In this document: piece by piece, positions 17,601 to 25,703 of the stretch
Position numbering within the stretch: position 1 is the first letter of the stretch
How the letters are laid out: every line of letters begins with the position of its first letter
Assembly: GCA_021791495.1 (NCBI GenBank)
Contig: JAJYWN010000075.1
Span: 62,001 to 126,000, forward strand
Source of the DNA: Bacillota bacterium
GTDB lineage: Bacteria > Bacillota > Sulfobacillia > JAJYWN01
Direction: 5' to 3'
DNA length: 64,000 bases
The notes under the pieces: model-generated
What the model was told of the DNA's origin: nothing
Databases searched by the model: none
What the model saw: only the letters and a program-made list of their open reading frames with translations
Position numbers and translations under genes: made by a program

Positions 17601-17981
17601 CTATTCAGCGGCAAGAGCTAGGAAGAATGGAGGGAATGTGAACAGCAGACCAAGGAAGATCAAGCCCACCGTGACTTTCCAGACCTTGTCGACCGCAACA
17701 TCCTTGCCTTTCCATAGGTTTGCCAGGATGACCCAGGCCAGAATGAACCCGAGGACTCCGACGCCGGTCTTGCCCGAAAGGGGTCCGGACGGCTTATACC
17801 AGTTCAACGCGTTGCCAACACTCTTGATTGCCTCGGCCAGGACGGTCACCAGACCGTAGAACGCGGAACCGATTCCGCCGGCGAGAATGGCGGCGGCGGC
17901 GGGACCATTGGGCATAGGAGCCAGTTCGGGTTCCGGATCAATCGTTTCTTTGCGAACGGACATACTAGACATAGGACTCAA
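17601..17981 (-). CDS. Small membrane protein, three predicted helices, unknown function
   Basis: A 126-residue protein with an acidic, Pro-rich N-terminus and three hydrophobic segments at about 30-52, 70-92 and 100-125. Between the first two lies the motif-like stretch ALNWYKPSGPLSGKTGVG. I recognise this type as a recurring uncharacterised membrane protein of Bacillota but know no function for it. It lies 23 bases after another small membrane protein and is probably co-transcribed with it. Starts TTG 17981, ATG 17972 and ATG 17963 are possible; AAGGAAAGG lies upstream. The neighbouring two-component genes point the same way but are separated by about 130 bases. Confidence 0.75.
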   Translation of the reverse strand: MSPMSSMSVRKETIDPEPELAPMPNGPAAAAILAGGIGSAFYGLVTVLAEAIKSVGNALNWYKPSGPLSGKTGVGVLGFILAWVILANLWKGKDVAVDKVWKVTVGLIFLGLLFTFPPFFLALAAE

Positions 17982-18004
17982 GTTCCCCCTTTCCTTGGTG
18001 TCGG

Positions 18005-18517
18005 TTACCGGGTGGGCGCAGCCTTATTGATCAGAGCGCCGAAGATGCCGGCCACAGCCGCGGTCAGAAAAGCGATGTTATACATGACCAGGGCGATCTT
18101 GCGGATCTTGTCTTCCTGGACCAGCCGGCGGCCATAGTAGTACACCAGATAGGCGACAACGGTGGCCAGCATCGGGGCGATCCAGGCGATGTGCTCTTTC
18201 CACTCCATGCCGAACTCGTGCCACCCCGCGGTGGTCGGGCTGGAGAGCAGGATGGATCTGGGGCTGGTCGCACCTTTGGCGCGATACCAGGTGTAAGGGA
18301 TATAAGTGCCGGTGATGACGGTAAGCCAGGCGACGACGGCCATAGTCTTGGTCACGAGGTTCAGACGTCCTATCCGCTCCTTGGCGCCCGCAAGCGTGAC
18401 CAGTCCGGGACGCAGACTGTAGAGATCGACGAGGCCTCCAGTGAACGCTAACAGAAACAGCCCACCGAAGGTCATACCGTGGATAATCGTCCACGCATCT
18501 TTGAGAGAGATCGACAC
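18005..18517 (-). CDS. Four-helix membrane protein with conserved-looking histidines, unknown function
   Basis: A 170-residue protein with four predicted membrane helices. His13 lies in the first helix, and a loop with TAGWHEFGMEWKEHIAW carries two further histidines next to the third helix. Such an arrangement recalls small heme-b or quinone-interacting membrane proteins, but no family motif is decisive and I do not assign a function. The start is GTG 18517 with AAGGAGG about ten bases before it. It is the first gene of a two-gene unit with the small membrane protein downstream. Confidence 0.78.
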   Translation of the reverse strand: MSISLKDAWTIIHGMTFGGLFLLAFTGGLVDLYSLRPGLVTLAGAKERIGRLNLVTKTMAVVAWLTVITGTYIPYTWYRAKGATSPRSILLSSPTTAGWHEFGMEWKEHIAWIAPMLATVVAYLVYYYGRRLVQEDKIRKIALVMYNIAFLTAAVAGIFGALINKAAPTR

Positions 18518-18647
18518 GAGACGGCCCTCCTTTTTGAGATAACCTTTGCCCTGCAGTTACGATTCTAGGGCCTTCGGTCGGCTCAGAAGAATGGTCGCAA
18601 GCCCTCGATATCGATCCACTTTGTCCTCAACTGACTACAGCGAAGGA

Positions 18648-19430
18648 CTAATGTCCTTTGAAGTGGTTTTCGGACACTGGCGATGGAGACTCAATGGAGT
18701 CCGATAGATGGTGTCGCACAGCATAGGCCGCGGCCTCAGCACGATTATGTAAATTAAGCTTTGAAAGTAGGGTGCTGACGTAGTTCCGGATGGTTTTTTC
18801 CGCAAAGTGGAGGCGTTCGGCGATTTCGCGGTTGGTGCGCCCTTCCGAAATCAGGCGAAGCAGGGTCAGTTCGAGATCGGTCAAGTCATCGAAAGGCGAC
18901 GCTCCCCTGACCGGACGCTTGATCCGTGCCGTGGAACGCTCCTCCATGGTCGCGGGGGCTGTGTTCTTTCTGGTGCCGAGCGTCCCACTGGCCAGCCGCT
19001 TCATTCCCTCAGCCACGGATGCCCCCAACGAAGGGTCGAGGACAGACCTGCCCTGGGCCACCGCGCGAACCACATCCAAGAGACTGTCATCGGCCAGGTT
19101 CTTAAGCACGTATCCCTTGGCGCCGGCCAGCATGGCGCCGACGAGGGCTTCTTCGTCGGGAAAGGAGGTTAGGAACACCACCTTGGAGTTGGAGGACACC
19201 TGTGAAATGCGCCGGCAAGCTTCGATTCCGTCCATTCCAGGCATTCTCACATCCATGATCACCACGTCCGGTGAGAGTTTTCCGGCCATCGCTATGGCAC
19301 TCTCTCCGTCGGCCGCCTCGCCGACCACCGTCATATCGGCATGGCCGGATAGCAGCGAGACCAACCCTCTTCGCACGATCGCGTGGTCATCGACGACCAG
19401 TATGCGGCTGGGACCTTGTTTCTCGGTCAT
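18648..19430 (-). CDS. Response regulator, NarL/FixJ family
   Basis: A 260-residue protein. The receiver domain (1-125) has the acidic pair VVDDH, the phosphorylation site Asp60 in VVIMDVRMPGMDG and the conserved Lys in AKGYVLK. A linker of about 60 residues follows. The C-terminal LuxR-type helix-turn-helix runs from LTDLELTLLRLISEG through TNREIAERL to KTIRNYVSTLLSKL. It is encoded directly after its histidine kinase with an ATGA-type overlap, so the two form a pair. The target genes are not evident; the two small membrane proteins downstream on the same strand are candidates. Confidence 0.93.
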   Translation of the reverse strand: MTEKQGPSRILVVDDHAIVRRGLVSLLSGHADMTVVGEAADGESAIAMAGKLSPDVVIMDVRMPGMDGIEACRRISQVSSNSKVVFLTSFPDEEALVGAMLAGAKGYVLKNLADDSLLDVVRAVAQGRSVLDPSLGASVAEGMKRLASGTLGTRKNTAPATMEERSTARIKRPVRGASPFDDLTDLELTLLRLISEGRTNREIAERLHFAEKTIRNYVSTLLSKLNLHNRAEAAAYAVRHHLSDSIESPSPVSENHFKGH

Positions 19431-20863
19431 GGTTTGGCAGCCTCCTCCGTTGGCGGGGGAATAGGCGGATGCGCCGCCGGCACAGGGATCTGAAAGAGAA
19501 GACGGGTGCCCGTTCCCGGAGAGGTATCTACATGGAACGTTCCACCCAGCTGTTCCGTCCGTGATAGCATGTTCCGGAGTCCGCTATGAGCCGACTGAAT
19601 ACCACCCTCGGTCTCGAGCAAATCGGGTGAGCTGATTCCGACGCCATGGTCCACGATCCGCAAGATCAGGGTCGCTTCCTGCAACGCCAACATCACCTCG
19701 ACTCGATCCGAATGTGAATGCCGCACGGCGTTGGATAACCCTTCGCGCATCATGGAAAGAAAGTGGTCACGGAAACTTGCGGGAATCATCCGATTGCCCT
19801 CTGTTTCCTCAAAGCCCTCGACCGTCAGAGTGACCGGCAGGCCGGAAAGCCGAGAGACTCGGCCGGCACATTCCCTTGCCGCGGAGATCAGTTCTCGTGT
19901 CTCAACCCGATCAAGGTGAAGATCAGTGATGGCCCGACGGAGGTCCCAGATGGCACTACCCAACTGCTTGGTGAAGTCGGCCAGCACCGGCTGAAGGTCT
20001 GACGTGCCTTTGGGAAGATGATTCTCCAGATTCCGGAGCCCCAGCCCCACTCCGTACAGAGTCTGGAGAACACCGTCATGGATGTCTCGGGCAATGCGTT
20101 CGCGTTCACGCAGGACGACCCGTTCCTGTTCGGATTCGTACAGACGTCGGGCCGCTTCCACGCTGAAAACCCACATGAGTCTGGTCGTATAGACTGCGGT
20201 GCCGATTACCAGAACGGTGCGGACCAACTCGATGGGTATCCCAAATAGCCGCATGAAGACCTCGTTATTGATCGCGGACGCGGGCCAAAAGGACTGGCGC
20301 GGAACCACGAACCCGGCGGTCAAACCGTACAGCGCAAAGAACAGCGCGCTGAAATGTAGGTTGCGCGCATAGGCGTGCAACCGGTCACGTTTCAGCTCTG
20401 CTTCCTGTCTAACCAGACCCAGAGCGACCATGGCCGCGGACGGGAGGCCCAGCATGTACCGGGACCAGGCTTCGGAGATCCAGTACCACGTAGTGAGGGT
20501 AACGTCCGGATGGATCACGGGGAAACCGAAGAAAGCGATCAACCATCCCGCGGTGATGGTGGGCGCCAGGGTGCTAGAGATCAAGGCGGCGATCCTTGAC
20601 CGCTCGACCATGAGCAGTCCGATGCCAAAATGCATCAGAAGGCCAAAAGAGACAGCCCCAAGAACAGTCCGAAGCCCCCACAGGGTTGCGATGGCCAGGC
20701 TTTGCTCCGGTCTAGCCTGCAACGGGATGAACACGAGACCCCAGTCGGCAAAGGCGTGGATGAAGGCAAATGCCGCCAGAGCCCAGAGTCTATTGGCAAG
20801 GCGATAGCGGCTTCCCGGGCGTCGCTGAACACTGACGACTAGTCCCAGCGAGAAGAAAGACAA
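19427..20863 (-). CDS. Sensor histidine kinase, NarX/LiaS type (HisKA_3)
   Basis: A membrane sensor kinase with about seven hydrophobic segments in the first 240 residues, then the dimerisation/phosphorylation helix RERIARDIHDGVLQTLYG with the phosphoacceptor His, and a C-terminal HATPase domain with N-box GLSNAVRHS and G-boxes VDHGVGIS and GTGTRLLF. The first standard start codon is TTG 20863, but the frame stays open upstream to 20920 and encodes most of a membrane helix (NWLAQNIIIVQFVYG) of the kind that normally begins such sensors. Translation probably starts near 20914 at a non-standard codon (ATA) behind AAGGGTG. The stimulus is unknown. Confidence 0.88.
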   Translation of the reverse strand: MSFFSLGLVVSVQRRPGSRYRLANRLWALAAFAFIHAFADWGLVFIPLQARPEQSLAIATLWGLRTVLGAVSFGLLMHFGIGLLMVERSRIAALISSTLAPTITAGWLIAFFGFPVIHPDVTLTTWYWISEAWSRYMLGLPSAAMVALGLVRQEAELKRDRLHAYARNLHFSALFFALYGLTAGFVVPRQSFWPASAINNEVFMRLFGIPIELVRTVLVIGTAVYTTRLMWVFSVEAARRLYESEQERVVLRERERIARDIHDGVLQTLYGVGLGLRNLENHLPKGTSDLQPVLADFTKQLGSAIWDLRRAITDLHLDRVETRELISAARECAGRVSRLSGLPVTLTVEGFEETEGNRMIPASFRDHFLSMMREGLSNAVRHSHSDRVEVMLALQEATLILRIVDHGVGISSPDLLETEGGIQSAHSGLRNMLSRTEQLGGTFHVDTSPGTGTRLLFQIPVPAAHPPIPPPTEEAAKP

Positions 20864-21006
20864 ACCATAGACGAACTGGACGATGATGATGTTCTGAGCA
20901 AGCCAGTTCTTTATGAATCGTCACCCTTATGGAGCGTAGCTGCACAAGTAGCATTCCACACCATACCTGGAGGGAACCTGCCTATGCTCCCGATCATGCA
21001 GCCCCC

Positions 21007-21380
21007 CTAGTATGGCGGTTCCGAAGTGGCTTGCTGGTCGGACGTGACCGCCAAAGGAGTGAAGTGGGTCCACCGGAACCGCACGGGTTGCTCATTCACT
21101 TCCCGTAGGTACTGCTCCAGGCGGCTCACCAGTTCCTCCTTAGACGCGACTTGGATGTGGCGAAGCACCTGGTGGGTCATGAACTCGTGGCTGCGGCGCC
21201 GGTCCCGGACCAGCCCGATGACCTCGCCCGTGGCCAGGGCAAGTCCACCGAGCAAGCCGACCGTGCCATGGCGGACGTATTCGTAATCCCGGTTCCAGGT
21301 GGGGTGCTCTCCCGGCGCGGGCGGCCGGTCGGGCGTTGTGGGGCCGATGGTTGACGTGAGCCGGATCGGACTGGTTCCAG
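21007..21380 (-). pseudogene. IS630-family transposase remnant, internally deleted
   Basis: Read on the minus strand, one frame gives the IS630 central region (IGPTTPDRPPAPG, then DYEYVRHGTVGLLGG and LATGEVIGLVRDRRRSHEF). It runs directly into the family's C-terminal end (ELVSRLEQYLREVNEQ then FRWTH). The segment between them, with the second catalytic Asp and the Glu, is missing, and the N-terminal DNA-binding part is absent. This is a dead fragment. The upstream limit is uncertain. It marks the left border of a region with several broken genes. Confidence 0.7.
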
Positions 21381-21463
21381 GACAGTGATTACGGCGCGAG
21401 CGGAGGAGTGAAAACCAGGATGTGGAATGGGCTTAGTTATTGAGAAAGATCTGATGGGCCTGA

Positions 21464-21526
21464 ACCAGGGCGATCGAGGCCGATCTCAAGAAGATCGAAG
21501 AGGAGATCGCGGAGGTCACTGAATGA
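21464..21526 (+). pseudogene. Possible C-terminal tail of a type I methylase subunit (HsdM)
   Basis: About 20 codons are open after a stop at 21461 and read AIEADLKKIEEEIAEVTE before a TGA that overlaps the next ATG as ATGA. A charged coiled-coil end of this kind is usual for HsdM, and RhuM genes often sit inside type I restriction operons. This is a short fragment and the assignment is tentative. Confidence 0.35.
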
Positions 21527-22569
21527 GCGAAAAGCACACCCCCCGCCCAGGCGGAGAGATCGCTATCTATCAGGCTGAGGACGGTAGCAGCCGCATCAAG
21601 GTGCTGCTCGAAGATGAGACCGTCTGGTTGCCCCAGGCAATGATTGCCGAATTGTTCCAGACTACCGTTCCGAACGTGAACGTCCATCTCAAGAACATCT
21701 ACGCCGAGGGCGAACTGGCTGAAGAGGCAACTATTAAGACGCATTTAATAGTTCGCCAGGAAGGCTCCCGCCAGGTCTCTCGCAACGTGCTTCACTATAA
21801 CCTGGATGCCATTTTGGCCGTGGGTTACAGGGTGCAGAGCCCGCACGGCACCCGGTTTCGTCAGTGGGCCACCCAACGCCTGCGTGAATACATCGTCAAA
21901 GGGTTCGTGCTGGACGATGAACGGCTCAAGGGCGGCGGCGGACTTGTGGACTACTTCGATGAACTGCTTGCCCGCATCCGCGAGATTCGAGCCAGCGAAG
22001 CGCGCGTCTACCAGCGGATTAGAGACATTCTCGCCCTTGCCTGCGACTACACGGAGGGGGAAGAGGCAACACAGGTTTTCTTCGCCACTGTCCAGAACAA
22101 GATGCACTATGCCGCAACGGGCATGACCGCGGCGGAGATCGTCCATCGGCGAGCCGACGCGGGCAAGTCCAACATGGGGCTGACCGCGTGGAAGGGCGAC
22201 CGCGTGATCAAACGGGACGTGAGCACGGCCAAAAACTACCTGGACGCCAAGGAGATTGACACGCTCAACCGCATCACGGTGATGTTCCTTGACCAGGCCG
22301 AGTTCCGCGCTCAGCGACGGCAGGACATCCATATGCGCGACTGGGAGGGTTTTCTCGACAAATTCCTGCGCAACACTGAATTACCCGTGCTCATTGGCCC
22401 CGGCACTGTCAGCCATGACGACGCCCTCGATCGGGCGCACCAGCAGTACGACGCCTTTGCCGAGCGGCGTCGACTAGCCGCCGAGGCGGAGGCCGAGGCT
22501 CGTTACGTCGAGGACCTACGCAATTCCGCCAATGAGCTGGAGTCGCGGCGCAAGCGACAGCCCGAATGA
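21523..22569 (+). CDS. RhuM family protein
   Basis: A 348-residue protein of the RhuM (virulence protein) family. The N-terminal third has a Fic/Bro-like DNA-interaction segment (VWLPQAMIAELFQTTVPNVNVHL), followed by the family core RFRQWATQRLREYIVKGF, then an acidic-aromatic helical domain and a C-terminal charged coiled coil. The molecular function is unknown. Members are found in pathogenicity islands and inside type I restriction-modification operons. It overlaps by ATGA a short upstream frame that looks like the end of such an operon, so it may be a survivor of a deleted restriction locus. Confidence 0.88.
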   Translation: MSEKHTPRPGGEIAIYQAEDGSSRIKVLLEDETVWLPQAMIAELFQTTVPNVNVHLKNIYAEGELAEEATIKTHLIVRQEGSRQVSRNVLHYNLDAILAVGYRVQSPHGTRFRQWATQRLREYIVKGFVLDDERLKGGGGLVDYFDELLARIREIRASEARVYQRIRDILALACDYTEGEEATQVFFATVQNKMHYAATGMTAAEIVHRRADAGKSNMGLTAWKGDRVIKRDVSTAKNYLDAKEIDTLNRITVMFLDQAEFRAQRRQDIHMRDWEGFLDKFLRNTELPVLIGPGTVSHDDALDRAHQQYDAFAERRRLAAEAEAEARYVEDLRNSANELESRRKRQPE

Positions 22570-22586
22570 GACAGGTTCCATCGGTT

Positions 22587-23579
22587 TCAGGGCGCAGGGA
22601 GATGAGGAATGCAGGAACCTGAGCTGTAGCGGTCCATGCCCCTTTGGTAAAGCTCTTCTGGAGTTATGTCAGGGGCATCCGCCAAGAGGTCGGAGAATAT
22701 CCTCCCGAAACGCTCATGATCATACTGCGGAGGCATGGAGTAGAGGTGGGGCTTACTTAAGACCAGGCCGTTGTAGAAGCGAGCCAGGTTCTCATAGGCC
22801 TTGTAGCACAGGTCGAAAGGCCAACGGTTCTTTGAAATGGCTTTGCGATGGACATCAATGAGGATATGTGTCCCGACCTCATGGCTGATGAAGTCGCACA
22901 TCCACCCGAAGTCGCTGCCCGAATAGAATACGTTCCGGTCGTAGCTGAGCGAGTTGGCGTTCGGCCCATTGCGGATGGCACTTACGAGGACGATGGAGTA
23001 AGAGTCGAACAGGAAGGTAAGGCCCGTGACACTCTCCCAGAGGGCGACCAGGTCGAGGCCAGACAAGAAATCGTTGAGGCGATGCGCTACCGCTTGGATT
23101 TCTGGTAGTTCCGCAGGCCAGACAGACGCGACATAGGTCTCAAACCCGCGCTCATAGATTCCCGCGAAAGTCTCAATCGCCGCTCGGTGAGGTTCAAGAG
23201 ATGCCAGCCATCGGTCGATCTGATGGAATCCCCAGGTCTCCAGAGCTCTAAGAGGAGTCTGGTACTCATCCAGTAAAGGGGTGAAGTCTCCTGACCGAAA
23301 ACCGTCGGTCAGGAGAGAGAAGTACTTGCCGATGGCGTTCATGTTGTCCAGGTTTAGATAAGCAGGCATGAAGACCAACGGACCCACCAGGTCTCCGCCG
23401 TGCCCGTTCCCAAATGCCAGGAGACTCCTGTGATCACGCAACCAGGCTAGGTCCTCTGGTGCCATGGCCCTGTAGTGGCGATCCGCATATTCGCTGTCAA
23501 ACCCGATCCGGGCACAGGCCAGAAGATGAAAGACGTAGTTGGGACCCAGCTCCACAACGGCCTTAACCGGCTTCATCAA
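22587..23579 (-). CDS. Putative metallopeptidase-like protein with HExxxH motif
   Basis: A 330-residue soluble protein I cannot place in a named family. Its most informative motif is H233-E-V-G-T-H238 in the helix ISHEVGTHILID, an HExxxH rather than the usual HExxH. The same spacing is known in the MATCAP/DUF1704 peptidases, where the two His and a distal Glu bind zinc. A downstream segment RWPFDLCYKAYENLARFYNG carries Glu residues that could be the third ligand. The N-terminal half is helical, with no signal peptide. It stands alone between RhuM and the broken PIN toxin, in a region of accessory genes, and a defence or toxin role is possible. Confidence 0.6.
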   Translation of the reverse strand: MMKPVKAVVELGPNYVFHLLACARIGFDSEYADRHYRAMAPEDLAWLRDHRSLLAFGNGHGGDLVGPLVFMPAYLNLDNMNAIGKYFSLLTDGFRSGDFTPLLDEYQTPLRALETWGFHQIDRWLASLEPHRAAIETFAGIYERGFETYVASVWPAELPEIQAVAHRLNDFLSGLDLVALWESVTGLTFLFDSYSIVLVSAIRNGPNANSLSYDRNVFYSGSDFGWMCDFISHEVGTHILIDVHRKAISKNRWPFDLCYKAYENLARFYNGLVLSKPHLYSMPPQYDHERFGRIFSDLLADAPDITPEELYQRGMDRYSSGSCIPHLPAP

Positions 23580-23671
23580 CCTACAACTCCCCCCGACGCT
23601 TATGCTGTGCGCACCTTTTCGTCAGCCTATCTGGGGCCACCTTCCAGGATCAGGTGATCCGCGGACCGAGA

Positions 23672-24092
23672 TCAGCGCTTGCTTGGCCAGTCTCGAGTCC
23701 AGGCCGGTCTCTCGTATCCAGTACGCCAGAATGTCCGGAGTGTGACGATGCTGGAATGGTAGCCTTCCTCGGTCATCAATCGGATGGCTGCGCGGTCATC
23801 GGTGAGAAGCAACTCTGGATGCGAACGCTATGAAGCGATCCATCTCTCGTGTGGTGTTGAGGTCCACCCCTGCAACCGCACCAGTTGAAATGAAAGGCTC
23901 AAGGTTGACCGGGGTCTTGTTCCCGTCGTTCCTTGAAACACGATAAACGAAGAGTGCTTCAGCTCTTACCTGGGGGACCACAGCAAGCCGAACGCCAAGA
24001 CGGGAAAGCCCCTCAATGGCGCCCTCCGCTACGTAGAGATTGAGCAGGCTACACGCGTCGACAACCACAGTGGAATTCCTGAGGTCCGCCAA
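23672..24092 (-). pseudogene. PIN-domain toxin, disrupted by frameshift or deletion
   Basis: The N-terminal part begins DLRNSTVVVDACSLLNLY, with the first PIN acidic residue, and reads on to FIAFASRV before a premature stop at 23796. In another frame the typical PIN end ELLLTDDRAAIRLMTEEGYH continues to a stop at 23672. The piece that should join them, which in relatives contains the Asp-Asp-Gly-Glu acidic pair, is missing, so a deletion of a few dozen bases has removed part of the active site. The TTG start lies behind AAGGGG and nine bases after the stop of the HTH/ImmA-like gene, consistent with a toxin-antitoxin operon whose toxin has died. Confidence 0.7.
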
Positions 24093-24101
24093 GACCGCCC
24101 C

Positions 24102-25271
24102 TTACACGGGACGAATGAGGGAATCGAGATCCTTGACGCCAGTCTTCAGAAGGAAATCTTCGACCGTACCCCTTACACTGAGACGGTCCTGGTGAAGAAG
24201 GTCGGCCAACTGCCCCTCGGATAGCAGGCCCTTGGCGAAACTCCCGATGGCCAGCATCACATACTTGACTGGGAACTCCACGGCTTCGTTCGCACGGTTC
24301 TCTGCATAGGCGGCTGGAGCCTCCTCAACCTCTCGACCTTCCCAGCCTAACCGGTCAAAGGCTCCGGTTCGAATCCTCCCTAGCTCAGCCAGCCTTGCCG
24401 CCGCTGTGTCCGTTGGGACCACGAAGAAACCCGCCACCGAAGCAATCTCGGCCGGAGTGACGTCCAACCCATGCCGACGTTGCAGGGCGAACAAGTATCG
24501 TTCCACCGCCGTTCGCGGCATGAGGAAGCTTCGGGCGAAGCAAGCGGCGGACGCATCAGCCTTCTGGTCTCCTTTGTCATGACGGTCGTGACGCGTGACG
24601 TCGGCTTCGAGCCTGTCCAGCAAGTAGCGACCATAGCCTTCCGCCATGTAGAGACGGGCCCGTTCGAGAGGCAGAACTGAATTCACCGCGATGCACCCTC
24701 CGTGAGCCTGGGTATAGGCGTATATGGCCGAGATATGGGAGGGCATCTCCGTACGGAAGACTCTCAGTCCGACCTCGACGACAAGGATCTCCATGAGGTC
24801 CGCCACGGGGCCTTCACCCAGACCGAGGCGGGCACGTTCAAGTGACGCGACCAACTCCCCCGCTTCCTGAGGGGACAAGTCTTTCGTGTCGTATTCGGGG
24901 ACTTCGGGCATGACCCTAGATCCCGCGAGCTTCTCCAGGTAGAGGAAGTCGTCGCAGGCTCCGCGGAAACGTTCGAGCAACTCCGCTTCCGACGCGTCGC
25001 CCAGGAGAGTCTCCAATTGGACGACCAGGGACTCGGCGGCCGTCTGCGGGCGCATCAGGTCCGAGACGTGGACCCCGTATAGAGCCGACAGCTTGATGAG
25101 TTCGTCGGCCTGGACCTTCCGTTCTCCGCTTTCCATGGCGACGACGGTCGTCCTGGAGACACCCAAGTGCTCCGCCGCCTGTATCTGTGTCAGATGCCGC
25201 AACTTCCTTGCCTCGCGGAGTCTGGCCGCAAGTTCACCAGTCTGCGGGGAAACCGGTAATTCTCGGTTCAT
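24102..25271 (-). CDS. HTH-XRE regulator with ImmA/IrrE-like domain lacking its zinc motif (putative antitoxin)
   Basis: A 389-residue protein. Residues 13-70 form an XRE helix-turn-helix (LTQIQAAEHLGVSRTTVVAMESGERKV). The region around residue 215 aligns with the ImmA/IrrE peptidase helix but reads LYMAEGYGRYLLDR where active members have an H-E-x-x-H, so both zinc histidines are gone. The C-terminal part retains the ImmA-like helical domain. It precedes a broken PIN gene; PIN toxins paired with HTH-ImmA antitoxins are a known arrangement, and the loss of catalysis fits a binding-only antitoxin. Tandem TGTCAG-type palindromes upstream suggest autoregulation. ATG 25271 lies behind GGAGGGATC. 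Confidence 0.8.
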   Translation of the reverse strand: MNRELPVSPQTGELAARLREARKLRHLTQIQAAEHLGVSRTTVVAMESGERKVQADELIKLSALYGVHVSDLMRPQTAAESLVVQLETLLGDASEAELLERFRGACDDFLYLEKLAGSRVMPEVPEYDTKDLSPQEAGELVASLERARLGLGEGPVADLMEILVVEVGLRVFRTEMPSHISAIYAYTQAHGGCIAVNSVLPLERARLYMAEGYGRYLLDRLEADVTRHDRHDKGDQKADASAACFARSFLMPRTAVERYLFALQRRHGLDVTPAEIASVAGFFVVPTDTAAARLAELGRIRTGAFDRLGWEGREVEEAPAAYAENRANEAVEFPVKYVMLAIGSFAKGLLSEGQLADLLHQDRLSVRGTVEDFLLKTGVKDLDSLIRPV

Positions 25272-25303
25272 CTTGGATCCCTCCGGTTCCAGACTATCCC
25301 AAT

Positions 25304-25365
25304 GAACCTGACATTGTCAAGAAGAATGGTGCCATCAGCTGATGCGGTGTCAGGAATACTGACAC
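25304..25365 (-). promoter_or_regulatory. Promoter and palindromic operators of the HTH/ImmA-like gene
   Basis: Two inverted repeats share the half-site TGTCAG: CTGACA-T-TGTCAA at 25308-25320, overlapping the minus-strand -35 box TTGACA, and the perfect GGTGTCAG-GAATA-CTGACACC at 25345-25365. A -10-like GATAGT lies 16 bases from the -35. The arrangement suits repression by the XRE protein encoded downstream. Confidence 0.6.
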
Positions 25366-25703
25366 CATATCTGACTTCAAAAATGCTCCAGCAGTGAGAA
25401 GGACGAGCAGTGGTATCATGGTGAGTAGTGCTATCTGTCCACGAATTACGTGGATTCTTGCCGCCGACCAATCCTTGTCTACCGCTGGCGACGGCAGGAA
25501 TCGACATTCGGCCAGACGAAAACTCAACTGTTTGTGCCCGGTTCGGATTCGCATCACTGTCCTGTTCTTGTTCATCGGGTGACTGCTTGTACAGCATTGG
25601 TGATTGGCTGCATATAGATTGCCGGGGGAAGTGTACATGCCTTAGGTGTCCGCACAGAAACCACGACGCAGCAACGCAAGCTCGCTAGAAGAGGTGGGAG
25701 TCC
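25366..25703. other. Intergenic region upstream of the formate dehydrogenase operon
   Basis: 338 bases without a gene. It must hold the promoter of the formate dehydrogenase operon. A TATAGA at 25612-25617 is a possible -10 box but has no convincing -35 partner, and the nearby GG/GC dinucleotides do not have sigma-54 spacing. I see no riboswitch or clear operator here. Confidence 0.4.

Noticed and set aside
24340-24400. tRNA T-arm-like sequence (GGTTCGAATCC) on the plus strand
   Set aside because: It lies inside the HTH/ImmA-like coding sequence and no acceptor, D or anticodon arms can be formed around it.
25598-25625. Possible sigma-54 promoter before the formate dehydrogenase operon
   Set aside because: The GG and GC dinucleotides are 13 bases apart instead of the required 10.
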